Assembly: GCA_015039365.1 (NCBI GenBank)
Contig: WION01000012.1
Location: forward strand, 372,001-436,000
Direction of reading: 5' to 3'
Length of the DNA: 64,000 nucleotides
Source: Amanita rubescens
Taxonomy: Eukaryota; Basidiomycota; Agaricomycetes; Agaricales; Amanitaceae
Every line of letters begins with the position of its first letter. Positions within the stretch are counted from its first letter, which is position 1. Of this stretch, positions 23,681 through 34,743 are shown one piece after another. A program made the position numbers and the translations under genes. Under the pieces are notes generated by a model. That model ran no database searches and was not told the origin of the DNA. It saw only the letters and a program-made list of their open reading frames with translations.

Positions 23681-25025
23681 AACTTGGGCTCGAGACGCAG
23701 ATGAAATATGGCAAGCAGGTCGTGATGCAGAAGGATTATAACTTATCGCTTATCGCCTAATTGATCCTTGTCATGCACCATATCGAATGCGATTGATAAG
23801 ATACGCATCTCTAGATCAGTACAGTCGCGCGTTCATCCCTGTTCTCTCGCATCGAAGGTCATAGAATTGCAGAGCAGAGGTCAAGCCAGGCGAGTGGATA
23901 TCCTCTTTTCCCGAGAGGGTAGAAAGAGCTTCCAACGTAGGTCTCGGTTAATTTCATATGAAAAACAACGGTTTAATCACCCGTCCCAGCTGGAATATTT
24001 ATTAAAGGCGGAGTTCTTGGTCTGCAGCTTGGAAGATGCCGAAAGTGATAGTATACCCGAGGCACTAGATATCGCGTTTCACCTTGACGTCATCGGAGCT
24101 TGCTTTCGGATACGCCATTTTGACATCATTTTGGTCATCGTCCGTGAAGGCAAGATCCCATCATTGGAATCAGGATACGGATGCATGGCGGCAATGTAAA
24201 AAAGGCGGACATGGCTGGTTGATTTAAGTAAGACGACAATGGAAGGTAAAAGACGGTTTTGTGCAGACTAATTGACATTGTGGCTAACCATTGTGCCAGA
24301 TGTTCGGACTCACTCAAGACGAAGAAACGTTTATTCTACCATTCGCACGTGTGCATAGCCTTATCATATTTCGTCAACATTTACTCTAGGCGGCCAAGGA
24401 GAAACGGGAATGTCACGGCTATCTGATTTGCAACGTGCCCGAGTACCGGCGAGTAGTGACCCCGCGCAACGCTCACAGGCACACTGCGCAACATTGTGAC
24501 ATCAGTATCGCCATTTCATCCAGTTCCCGGATCTCGATAACTTTATTCACCATTGAGGACTCTGACTTCCTTTAAACTTCTTCTCTTCGGTTGGGAATCA
24601 TAACCCCTGTGCTGCTCCCTTCTATTGATAGGTGTCGCCTTCTCGGTGGAGGGCATAATTGTTCTCGTGCACGTTCGGGCCTTCGGCTAACACCGTTCTC
24701 ATTCCGCAAAGCTCCCGCAATAGACCAACTTCATAAACAATAAAAATATCATACTCGGTAAGTGTTCCGTTCATGGAAGCGAACCACAGGTGTACCGCAG
24801 ATGTAAAGTAGATTAACGACAGATTGGAGCTAACACCGATAAGGCAGTTAAGCCATCTGTATAACGTATCAAAAAGCGCGGTGCGGAAGACGAACACTGA
24901 TTACTATCTTATTTAAAACGTATAACGTGAAGGCTGAGTAACTCTATGATTATTGGTATGGGTAATGCTAATCATATCTATCAAAGTGAGGGAAAAGGAC
25001 CGAAGAGATAGAGAGAAATATACCC
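23681..25025. other. 1.3-kb stretch without a supported gene
   Basis: Two frames were weighed. A 144-codon frame at 23768-24199 (+) has an unconserved, arginine/serine-rich composition. A frame at 24622-24897 (-) lacks an ATG but follows a plausible acceptor and could be a lone exon. A minus-strand reading near 24060-24165 gives DDDQNDVKMAYPKASSDDV before a stop, a hint of a small gene I could not complete. Nothing here is called. Confidence 0.4.
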
Positions 25026-25674
25026 TTACTTCGCTTGAGCAACAACCTTGGCGTACGAGCTAGGTTTAACGGGATCGGAGCGCCTATGATCCTCATCGAC
25101 GCCGTTTATGTACTCCCATGGCTCATCAATCTCGATATCGTGGGGTTGTTTGTCATCGAGGATAATTACGGAACGAACGTGGGGGATTACTTCAAAGTCA
25201 TTATCTGGGTACCTTGATTGAGTTACTCCGGAATATGGTAATGGAATGCACTAACCTATACCCTTACAGGTCTTCCGGGCCACGACGAAGTCTGCAAGAC
25301 TGATCTCCGACCTCCCGCTGATCAACTCGGGCTGTTCCTCGACATGATTGGCATCGTAGACAGGAACGTCGTCGACATCCGCCACGTCTTCCGAGGGAAT
25401 CCGAACCCTTGTGCACCTTGTTGGTCGAGGTGCGGGGCTGTGACAACGAAAGTTGCTTGGTCGCGCTAGCCAGCTTCCTCGCTCGAAGGTTGGCTGTCTC
25501 AGTTGTCTTCTTTAGCCGCTGTCTGTGGTGCTCATGAGCTCGGGTCTCCTTCGACAAGCCCGGGATCACAGCGGGCACAGGAGTACCCTGCTCGTTGTCA
25601 GCTGGTTTGGGGGGCGCGAAACGGAGCTTCGGGCCAACAGAGGAGTGAGGCTTGGCTGAGACTATGCCTGGCAT
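25026..25674 (-). CDS. Small, highly charged, probably disordered protein of unknown function
   Basis: Not recognised. The start MPGIVSAKPHSSVGPKLRFA is followed by a Lys/Arg/Gln-rich segment and then an acidic one. After a +1 break near 25400 the frame reads SEDVADVDDVPVYDANHVEE and ISGRSEISLADFVVARKTCK; a short intron (about 25262-25207) leads to DNDFEVIPHVRSVIILDDKQ and a final EIDEPWEYINGVDEDHRRSD, ending YAKVVAQAK at 25026. A TATA-like TATAAAG lies about 60 bp upstream of the start, at 25731-25739 on the minus strand. Codon-like composition and the last exon support a real gene; function cannot be assigned. Confidence 0.5.
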
Positions 25675-25978
25675 GAGTGGTTGACAATGTGGTGGAAGGT
25701 CGAGAGGCGGGGGTTGAGTAAGGCCACTCGACTTTATAAGGGTTGGTCTGGTGTGATAAGATAGGGTAACAAGCCCGACGCCCGTTCGTTCTACTGCTAT
25801 TCTTGGAACATTGCGTTAAGCCGATAGGCTCGTGTATTCAGGCACTGTAATGCGATGATGTTAAAACACGGAATCTAAAACAGTGCGGCAGAAAAGCAGT
25901 GACTTACCTTGGTCTCACACGTTCAAACTAAGGCGACCAAATGGAGATATTGCATAATCAGACCGAACACGCTAATTG

Positions 25979-26165
25979 ACGATCCGCGAACGCGAAATTA
26001 CTTGATGTAAAGCTGATGACAATAGGAATGGGGTCTCAAACGGCGCTCAAAGTGTTCAAAGCTTAGCGCTTACGATCCGCGAAACGTGAAATTACTTATG
26101 TAAAGCTGAGGACAAAAGGAATGGGGTCTCAAACGGCGCTCAAAGTGTTCAAAGCTTAGCGCTTA
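25979..26165. repeat. Tandem direct repeat, two copies of about 93 bp
   Basis: Copies begin GATCCGCGAA at 25981 and 26074 and share the core GGAATGGGGTCTCAAACGGC followed by GCTCAAAGTGTTCAAAGCTT. They differ at a few positions (GATG versus ATG, TGATGACAATA versus TGAGGACAAAA). The repeat lies 130-320 bp upstream of the zinc-finger start. Confidence 0.9.
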
Positions 26166-26297
26166 GGACGCGACTGAAAGGCAAGTCATGGCGTGACATC
26201 GAGCATCCCTGACCTCCATTGACTCATTTCAAATTCAGTTTACATAAATACTAAATAGCTCAGGCCACACTTCCACTTCACCGTCCATCTTCCCCTC

Positions 26298-27148
26298 ATG
26301 TCCTATTACTGTAACTATTGTGATATCTACTTCTATTCCTGGAATGCCCTGCAGCAGCACTGGATCCAAAGCTCTCGACACGATTATTGCCAATCGTGCG
26401 ACGAGCATTTTGACGACGAGGAAGAATTGGAGGATCACTATGACGAGTGTCACTTTTGGTGCCGCGAGTGTCGCAGGTTCTTCAAGAATACGTACGGGTT
26501 AAAGGAACATTACCGCCAATCAAAGGTGCATCATTAGTTGCCCACCTTGTGATCGTCATTTCCAATCGGAGAGTAACCTTCGTGCGGTGGGTGTACATTG
26601 CCTACTGACCGTGTCACATATGCTAATACTCTTGTTAGCATTTGAACTCCTCTGTGCACAGGCCCAAGGATTTCAGATGCCCTCTTCGAGGATGTGGTCT
26701 TGCCTTCGTCTCCGCGTCGGCCCTCACTCAACATATGGAATCAGGAACGTGTGCGTCGGGCATAGACCGCGATGGCGTTAATCGTATCGTTCGTCAGTAT
26801 GACAAGAATAACGTCATTACTGATCCGTCCCGCATGATCACGGCTGGTGATTCCGGCCAACAAAGCAAGTTTTATGCTACACCGCGGGCTTGGAATGGCA
26901 TGAGTTACGAATGTTACTTGTGTCATAACACATATCAAACCCTTGCGGCTTTGAACCAGCATCTCGCCAGCCCTCGCCATCAGGACCAGATATATATCTG
27001 TCCTCTGAACACCTGTCGGATCAGGTTCAGGACGCTCAGCGGGCTTTGCCAGCACATCGAAAGCGAAAGCTGCGGCGTATCAAAATTCCGGGTGGTCCAG
27101 AACACCATGGAGCATTTGATGGGCAACATGAAACGAATCACATTTTAG
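26298..27148 (+). CDS. C2H2 zinc-finger protein with about six fingers
   Basis: A multi-finger C2H2 protein, nucleic-acid binding by family. Fingers seen: YYCNYCDIYFYSWNALQQHW, YCQSCDEHFDDEEELEDHYD, WCRECRRFFKNTYGLKEHYR, a fourth CPPCDRHFQSESNLRAHLNS across an intron (about 26588-26638), RCPLRGCGLAFVSASALTQH, YECYLCHNTYQTLAALNQHL and YICPLNTCRIRFRTLSGLCQ with HIESESCG. The fourth finger requires a +1 shift near 26535, where a stop codon interrupts VHH. Several fingers have the wide H-x(3-5)-H/C spacing seen in Agaricomycete zinc-finger families. Upstream lies a 93-bp tandem repeat. DNA versus RNA target is unknown. Confidence 0.8.
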
Positions 27149-27314
27149 GCCTTTAATTTATTTTCACCTCTCTTCACTTTTGTTACGGTACCGGTATCTT
27201 GCGTGTTACCTTCAGAATCGTCAATATGCCAACAGTACACAGAGTGTACTTTCCCCTCTTAGTAAAGCTATCATAGTCACATAATTAATATAATAAAATT
27301 TTGCAGGCAAATCA

Positions 27315-29093
27315 TTAAGCATCGGGCAACCTTCCCCAATTGTGACCCTGACCCCACGGATGATCACTTTGCCGCTCCATCTTCATGCAGAGAGGTACAT
27401 GTAACAAATGGCCTCTCCTACTTCTAACAAAACTGGCAAATAACACTCCTGCCAGGTATATCGCTAATGGACTTATTAGAACAGGATATCGGAATTGTTC
27501 AGGCTTGGAAAGAATGATGGTGACAAGATAGGAACAGAGCTCGAAAAGCGTTTTGGATGGACGCTTCGACGGAGGAAAATGAACCTCTGTGTTCCGCTTC
27601 TACCTCCTGTCCAGGTGTTTGACTGTTATGCTAAATCTTACTGGCGCGGGGGAGAAGAAACGTACCTCTTGAATGATAACTTGAGCACAAAGATCGAATC
27701 CCCAGAGACCGACTCGGCTGGCGATGACACCCCCTACAAGGCCCAAGGCAGAGACAAATGGGGACTTTATTTCTATGAAAAGAAGTCCAGCTACGGTGAC
27801 CCACAGCGCTTGCCAGTTTATGAACCACAACCCTGCTCTGATTGGACCAATCTTGCGCATCGCGAATGGAGCGAGCCAAGTCGCTGATAGCTCAAACGCA
27901 ACGGAAACAATGCGAGCAAGGGCTATATGCGTAGCTTTGAAGCCGACAGATAGGAGGAAGGTTATCATCTGACCGCCGAACGAGAGTACAGTGAAATATA
28001 GTAATGCCAGGGACATCGAAGGGCGAAACACAGGGTGGTTAAAGTAAATTGATAACCCTTTAGACAGGGAAGATAGCCGCGACGTCATGCTGGATGAGGA
28101 TCTTTGGTCGGCATTTGGGATGTTCCTCGGCTCTGCGAGGGCGGGGATCTCATCATAAACCTGCAGTCTGTGTGAGCCTGGATTTGCAGATCAAGGAATA
28201 CCAATACCAACCATTTTAATGGCGTAGTATTCGATTACCACCGATGTCATATTTAGCGATAGAGTAACCACGATAGCTACTCTTGTTGATACGCCGTCCA
28301 GCACAGATATCGCGAACGGGCCTATCAGTTTGCAAAATAGATCGATTCTGCGCATCTGGGAATTCAAGGCTAGAATTGTACTTTGTCAGTTTGCTTGCGG
28401 GCCTCAAAGGATTTCGCTGAACTTTGTAGACCAGATTCATCGCCGCCAGCTATTACGACGACCTGAAGTAACAGCTATTCAGGAGAGTTCAATTCATGAA
28501 CGATTTGCGCACCCAGTCTCTGCCAACGGATATTGCGTTCATGATAGAGGACAACTTCTCGGCACATGCTAGAAAAGTGACGGCTGCCAGTAGGGACGAC
28601 TTGTGAAGGCCGTCTTCCATGGACATCATACACAAAAATATAGCGCATGATATAGCGACCGCAATCCTCTGAATGACTGTCGTATTCGTGAATTGCGATT
28701 TAATAAGGGGCAAGGTTCGAAGGAATTCAAAACCGCAACTCACCAATGGACAGCCTTCACTACAACGAGGCGATTGTTGTTATCGATGTAACGCCCGACT
28801 GAGGGAGAAAACAATATCGCAGACAAGGAGCGCGCCAGTGCATAAACAGACGTCGGTAAAAGTGTTCCAGGAAAAATAGTAGCAAGAAACAGCGTCGCGC
28901 CGAACTCGAAAATGCGAGAGTTCCAAGTCGAAAAAAAATGAGATACGTATACACGTCGGCTCGTTATGGCTTCCATTGTGCCAGTGGCCGGAGGAGGCGT
29001 TTCATTGGGAGAAACACCGTCAAGGGGTCGGTTTGAATCCGCTGCGGCACGGATCTCCTCAAGCAAAGGGGTCTGGTCAGTCACTACAGACAT
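27315..29093 (-). CDS. Ferroportin-family iron exporter (SLC40)
   Basis: SLC40 proteins export ferrous iron; fungal members are taken to work at vacuolar or plasma membranes. The start is MSVVTDQTPLLEEIRAA at 29093, since the longer frame begins at TTG. Next come VYVSHFFSTWNSRIFEFGAT and LFLATIFPGTLLPTSVYALA, the conserved first helices with the W-N-S-R and FPGTLLP motifs, then SVGRYIDNNNRLVVVKAVHW. Later exons give EKLSSIMNAISVGRDW, SQMRRIDLFCKLIGPFAISV, and near the end HRGSFSSVEASIQNAFELCS with SYLVTIILSKPEQFRYPVLI. The final exon (27315-27615) ends RLPDA. No frame break was needed. A broken partial copy of its 5' end lies at about 31549-31860. Confidence 0.85.
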
Positions 29094-29354
29094 GAAGGTC
29101 AGCACCAAAAATCACAAGATTATGCTTTGGTATGACATTGACGGCTGATGAAAATTTAGAGCCAATCAAAGAGGGCAATCATTAATCACCACTACTAGTT
29201 CCGAATGGAATAGCAGGATCTAACTCATTAGCATGTTTGGCTTTATTTGACAAAGAACGTGCAACGAAAAACACTTTACTTTACATGGGTAGGTTCTGCC
29301 TCAATAATGAACGTTTGAACCGGTGGGAACTGTAATTCTCAATGGTCGACAAAG

Positions 29355-31060
29355 CTAGATGCAGTTAGACAGGTCCAGCGTGCGACTGATAGAACCCAAC
29401 AGTGTCTTCGTAAGCGTGTCGGCGGTGAAGCTGGGATCACTGGGGTCGTAAGGTGTCGTGTCAACTATATCCTGGTGCAATATCAAAAGGCGGATCGCTA
29501 AACCATTTATGATCATGACAAACCCTGACACCGTACAACTGTGGAAGATCATCGTCTAACTCCCTAAGGGCTTCCGTGGCATCTGGGTCATCGCCAATCT
29601 GCACAAACTGAATGCCGAAGCAGCCTTGGCGAGCCTGTTGTTGGTCGAGACGCCTGGCGGCGTCAATTATGACCTCCTTGGGCTCGTCGGCTAAATAAGA
29701 GATTGTTAACCGTATGGTGCAGGCCAGAGGCGGAGCCACATACTTGGTTCACCATCTGTAATAACAACTAGAGCAATGGGACGGTGAACGCTAGATTTAT
29801 CCTCGACTAGCGGAAGGTACTTGTCGAAGAGGTGTTGGAGCCTTTCACCAGTCGGTGTTTCGCCTGAACTCTATGGATAAAAATTGAGATAAAAGCCCAA
29901 GCATAACTCACCTTGAGGAATGACCGATTTAAATAACCTCTGAACATCATCGCCGAGCTATTTCCGTCAGTGAATTATCAGTGAATATTCTGCCACTAAA
30001 TACTCTCCAAATGTACCTTTAGATTGACTCCGACTTCCCGGCTGTTAATGAAGTAAATGTCAAGGCCCTCAGAAGAATACTTGGCATTCAAATCAGCGAC
30101 TCCGGCGAGGGCCTATGGGTTTTAGATCATGACGACTCCTCAGATCAGATACTTACATTCCCTGCTATCGGCCAAAGCTTATCATACATCTGAGTATTGT
30201 CAGTACCATATTTTGGAAGCTCCAGCGCTTCATATAATACGCACTGAGCTTGAATCATCGACAAGAATTACAGTCTTGATTTTACTGAGAAGAAATTACC
30301 TCAATAATGGCAGAATTTGACATCTAATATCACTCACTTGAGACGCTCTAAGCCAGTATGCTTAGTTGAGTCAGTAGCGGGATAAATCCGATGCATTCTC
30401 GGAATATGCGATATTCCGTCGCTGTCGGAGATGCGATAACGCGCTGGTTGGAAAGCGGGTACCAAGACCTCATAAGTATCGACCTGAATAATGGCGGATT
30501 GTCAGACTGGATGTGGTTATGTGGTATGACTGGGCACACATGGATTTCTCGACCATTGTATGGAAAGGCGGCGCCCTTTTCCAAATGAAGGCCCGCTTTG
30601 CCAATGCCTGTATCGTGAATTAAATTATTAGTGTTAGTGTCTCGCCAATAGCACCTCATCCTATCATCTACTCACATATCCCGCCCTATAAAACACAGTT
30701 AACTTTGTTTCGAAGACATATAATGTTGCTAACCTCGTAGAATGTCCTGGCAATGTATAAAGGTTGTCTGCGCTCTTCTCCTGCGACAATTGCATTGGGA
30801 GGAATACCCTTGCCATGGACTAGAACCCAAACAAGCGGTGCAGGTGAACCGTATTCCAAGAGTTCCTTGGTGTGGGCTTGAGCAGCTTCTGTCCATTGTT
30901 TAAACGACTTGGGCTTCTTGGCAGTGCCATAGATGTTCGAGTAGAAGGTTTCGCCGGGAGGCAGAGGAATACCCACGAGGGATCCAGTGGGGGTGGGGGT
31001 GGCAGGACTCGGAAAAGTCACGACACCATCATAGTTCCATTTGTTGAATTGCTGAGCCAT
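29355..31060 (-). CDS. DM9 (DUF3421) - vWA fusion protein, copy A
   Basis: From MAQQFNKWNYDGVVTFPSPA at 31060, a proline-rich leader and YGTAKKPKSFKQWTEAAQAH precede a DM9/DUF3421 segment: APLVWVLVHGKGIPPNAIVA, QPLYIARTFYE, KAGLHLEKGAAFPYNGREIH, then VDTYEVLVPAFQPARYRISD. DM9 domains of animals include mannose-binding proteins. A von Willebrand factor A domain follows, with the metal-binding MIDAS motif DDSSS (about 30246-30260) and VVITDGEP (about 29752), then LTISYLADEPKEVIIDAARR and CFGIQFVQIGDDPDATEALR. It ends SISRTLDLSNCI. At least seven short introns are present and the frame is clean. No signal peptide or membrane helix is seen, suggesting a cytosolic protein. Function unknown; a lectin-like sensor or adhesion role is inference. 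Confidence 0.75.
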
Positions 31061-31424
31061 GGTGAGGTCCGTTATCCTCTGGCACAAGGTTGGGCGGATT
31101 TATACGAGACCCACACCTCCCATTACTCCTTCAACCGGTAAAATGGATCGCAGCTGTTCCCACTGGTGTCAATTTTCCTTTGTATCACAAGACCCGAAGG
31201 CCTGTCTTTCGGATTCCTTTGCCCAATCGCAGGCTGTTAATGATAGCGATTAGTATGAATGTAAGTTAGTCGGTCCGGAGAAAGTTTGAACTTCTGTTCT
31301 TTTAAAGCACTGCTAAATGCGTATCCTGCGAGTAAGGGTAATACAAAGAGGAAGCATGTCAACACGTTGCCTATCAATTGAATCGATGACGATTGTTATA
31401 ACCTATTCCACGAGAAAGAACTTA

Positions 31425-31675
31425 GATTGGTTATCGCCGCAGCTTGGTGAATGCAAGATGTCTCCTATGGGTCTCATCTCCGATGTCCGCCGCTGTGAAT
31501 TGCGTACATAAAAACAGGATTCTGAGAAATTCAATACGACTCACCCATGATTGGTTATCGCCGCAGCTTGGTAAAAGCAAGATGCTTCCTCTGTGTCTCA
31601 TCTCCGGTGTCTCCCGCTATGAATTGCCGATATAAAAATAAGATTCTGAGAAGTTGAAAACTGCAACTCACCCAT
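31425..31675. repeat. Tandem repeat, two copies of about 124 bp
   Basis: Copies start at 31425 and 31549 with GATTGGTTATCGCCGCAGCT and end near CTCACCCAT. Read on the minus strand, each resembles the first intron plus the start of exon 2 of the ferroportin gene (compare 28655-28745), so they appear to be amplified pieces of the ferroportin remnant. Confidence 0.8.
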
Positions 31676-31865
31676 ATAAAGTCTTACTACGAGGAGGCAG
31701 TTGTTGCTATAATACTGACGGATCGTGCCAGTGCGCAACCAGATGTAGGTAACAACGTTCCAGGAAACATAATTGCAAGAATCGGTGTCGCACCGAACTC
31801 GAAACGCGCGAGTTCCAAGTCAAAGAAAATTGAGATATGTTTGAAGGCAATTACTAAAACAAATC
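31549..31865 (-). pseudogene. Remnant of ferroportin-gene 5' end
   Basis: Minus-strand reading gives ISIFFDLELARFEFGATPIL then AIMFPGTLLPTSGCALARS, a degenerate match to exon 1 of the intact ferroportin gene (28740-29000), followed by a recognisable first intron. The GRYID segment and everything downstream is lost. The match has substitutions throughout and the region is bounded by a 124-bp tandem repeat, so it is an old fragment rather than an assembly echo. Confidence 0.75.
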
Positions 31866-34145
31866 CAACAGCATAATCATCCAAGTATACCAGGCTTTAT
31901 CTGACGAAGAACATGAAATGAAATTGCAATCGAAAACACTTTACAAGCAGTAAAGTTCTGCCTTAAATGAACCTAATGGACTAATGAGAATTGTAACGCC
32001 CGATTATCGACAAGGCCAGCTGCATTTCCGGACAAGTCCAGAGTGCGACTGATAGAGCCCAACAGTATCTTTGTGAGTGTATCGGTGGTAAAGCTAGGAT
32101 CTCTGGGATCGTAAGGTGTCGTATCCACCATATCCTAGGTGCAACGTCAGCAGCAGATCGATGGATCATTTATGATTGCAACGAACCCTGACGCCATACA
32201 TCTTTGGAAGGTCGTCATCCAACTCCCTAAGGGCTTCTGTGGCATCCGGGTCATCTCCAATCTGCACAAACTGGATGCCGAAGCAGCCGTGGCGAGCGTG
32301 CTGCTGATCGAGACGCCTGGCGGCCTCGATTATGACCTCCTTGGGGTCGTCAGCTAAATAGGAGATTGTGAGCCCCAAGGAACAGGCCACAACGATGAAA
32401 CATACTTGGTTCACCGTCGGTGATGACGACTAGAGTAATGGGACGATGAACACTAAATTTATCTTCAACCAGCGGAAGGTACTTGTTGAAGAGGTATTGG
32501 AGCCTTTCACCGGTTGGTGTTTCACCTATGCTCTAAGTGTTAAAAAAAGGAGAGATGCAGCTCTAGCGCAACCCACCTTGAGGGACAACCGACTTGAATA
32601 ATCTCTGGACATCATCACCAATCTATTTCCGTTGTGAGTTTTCTGTCATAAAAAACTCTCCAAATATACCTTTAGATTAATTCCGACTTCGAGGTTGTTG
32701 ATGAAGTATACATCAACACCCTCAGAGGAATACTTGGCGTTCAAATCGACGACTCCGGCGAGGGCCTACGGTCGTCAGACTCATAATCATCCCTTAAGCT
32801 AAGGGACTTACGTTGCCCGCTATCGGCCAAAGCCTATCGTACATCTAAGTATAGTCAGGACCGGATTTCGGGGGTATCAGTATTCAAATATATACGTACT
32901 GAACTTGAGTCATCGACAAGGACTATAGTCTTGATTTTACTGAGAATAAATCGCCTCAATCAAAGTGGAACTGAACATTTGATGTCACTTACTTGAGACG
33001 CTCTGCCTCGGGGCAAACTACGGGAGATGGGGCAACGACTGGAATACTACGATGCATTCTTGGAATATGCGCTATCCTGTCGCTGTCGCTGATGCGATAA
33101 CGCGCTGGTTGGAAAGCGGGTACCAATACCTCATAGGTATCGACCTGAATAATGGCTGAGCGTCAGACTAGGAATAGTTGTATAAGAATGACTCGGACTT
33201 ACGTGAATTTCTCGACCATTATACGGAAAGGAGGCGCCCTTTTCCAAATGGAAACCTGCTTTACCAATACCTGTGTCATGAATGGTCAGGCACCTTGCCG
33301 ATAGCTACTCCTCTTATCCGCTACTCACATATTCCACCCTACGAAGGCAGTTAACTCGGTGTGTATATAGATGTAAAGTGATACTGACCTCGTAAAATGT
33401 CCTGGCAATGTATAAGGGCTGTCTGCTGCTCTTCTCCGGCGAGAATGGCATTGGGAGGAATACCCTTGCCATGGACCAGAACCCAAACAAGCGGCGATGT
33501 CGAACCATGTTCCAAGAGCTCCTTGGTGTGGACCTGAGCAGCCTCTACCCATTGTCTGAACGACTTGGGCTTTTTGGCAGTGCCATAGATGTCCGAGTAG
33601 AAGGTTTCACTAGGAGGGGGAGGAGTACCGATGCGACCTCCAATGGGGGTGGCAGGACTCGGAGACCTGAGATTATCGTAATGCCTAGAGTGGTACGCCA
33701 TAGCTGGGGGTCGACGTTCTCTGGCATGGGTCTGGGCGGTTTTATACAATCCACATTGGCCTCTACAGGTTCGTGACTGGAGCCTGACGGGCGTTTATTG
33801 GATGCAATGTGTCTTGCACGTTGTTGAATCATGCCCAGAGCGTCATCTTGAGTGCCTTGGAAAGGCTCCAATCGATGTGTCAACTTTCCTTCGTATCACC
33901 AGACACGGACGCCGTCTCCCCTTTGCCCACGTCCAGGCTGAATGACAGTCGTTATGCAAGTTTAGTCTGCATCGGGAAAGTTTGAACCTACGTTACATCT
34001 GTATGGGCGCCAAACTTCAATGAATGGAGGTCAAAGTCACGCTTCTATTGTTGGATTTCTCCAAAGCACCGCCAAATGCGTATTCTGAATGATGATTGTA
34101 TTAAGCAAGGATAGCGTGAAGAAGGGGCATGTCAAACACGCCAAA
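31640..34145. repeat. Second copy of an approximately 2.6-kb tandem segmental duplication
   Basis: Sequence from the ferroportin remnant through copy B and its upstream region parallels about 28700-31370. The gene starts are offset by 2641 bp and the stops by 2626 bp. Upstream homology continues past the genes: GGGAAAGTTTGAACC with CCGCCAAATGCGTATTCTGA near 33975-34095 matches 31280-31330, up to the GCATGTCAA stretch near 34128/31355. Confidence 0.75.
31981..33701 (-). CDS. DM9 (DUF3421) - vWA fusion protein, copy B (one frame break)
   Basis: Paralogue of copy A, same strand and same domain order: MAYHSRHYDNLRSPSPATPI leader, YGTAKKPKSFRQWVEAAQVH, DM9 motif GIPPNAILAGEE, vWA with VDDSSSV (about 32901-32925), LTISYLADDPKEVIIEAARR and CFGIQFVQIGDDPDATEALR. 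It ends LDLSGNAAGLVDNRALQFSL at 31981, longer than copy A's tail. Aligned to copy A, codons after AGEE carry one extra base (near 33430): copy A has 14 bases where B has 15, so QPLYIARTFYE falls in another frame. Substitutions are spread through exons and introns, consistent with an old duplication. It may be active if the extra base is an error. Confidence 0.7.
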
Positions 34146-34743
34146 TGATGGTGCTTGCCCATGTCTTTCAAGTCACTCATATGAAGGTTCATTTTCCCAT
34201 GGCAGGAACTTTAGCGATCCAAGCTTGACGTCGTTGGAGAGTTTGGAGAAGCGTGACGTGAGCCTGAGGTCATCTGAAATCCGATCAATTGGCCGAGCTG
34301 ATATGTACATGAGGTTAACCAATTACACGAAGGCTATAGAATACGTTGGCGGTGGACGCGCTACGCAGAACGCGACGTTAATGGGATACATTGTCATGAC
34401 CTTGACGAAGTGGTAGTCCAAGTTGATCGTCAGGTCTGCCATAGTTGCTCATCCAATCGGAACAGCCTGTGGTGAAGTATCCACCTCTCATACGTCAGTA
34501 TAAGTAAGGTTTGAGGAGAGCGCTTAATGTGCTGAAGATAAGGGTACCCCATTGATCGGACAATGACCGTTATGCTTCTAGGAGGGATAGCCACTGTTTC
34601 AAGTCTCATCGATATCATATCGATGGAAAAGACTCGACGCGATGGAAGACACCGATCAACACAGGCACCGTGCATGATTCTTGTGTCATATGGGTGGTAA
34701 TAATCACATGAATGGAAGTAACAATAGGATTAGCGCACACCGC
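34146..34743. other. Intergenic region, no gene recognised
   Basis: A 95-codon frame at 34129-34416 (+) starts inside the duplicated upstream block and shows no recognisable motif; others are shorter. I do not call any. Confidence 0.4.

Noticed and set aside
23768..24199. 144-codon plus-strand frame as a gene
   Set aside because: No motif, no clear promoter or splice context, and composition unlike neighbouring exons.
24622..24897. Minus-strand frame read as a small membrane protein
   Set aside because: It lacks an ATG start and no partner exon could be joined; kept only as a possible lone exon.
33545..33883. 112-codon minus-strand frame over the DM9-vWA copy B start
   Set aside because: It overlaps the true first exon in another frame and matches nothing in copy A.
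34129..34416. 95-codon plus-strand frame upstream of RPS9
   Set aside because: Begins inside the duplicated upstream block and shows no recognisable domain.
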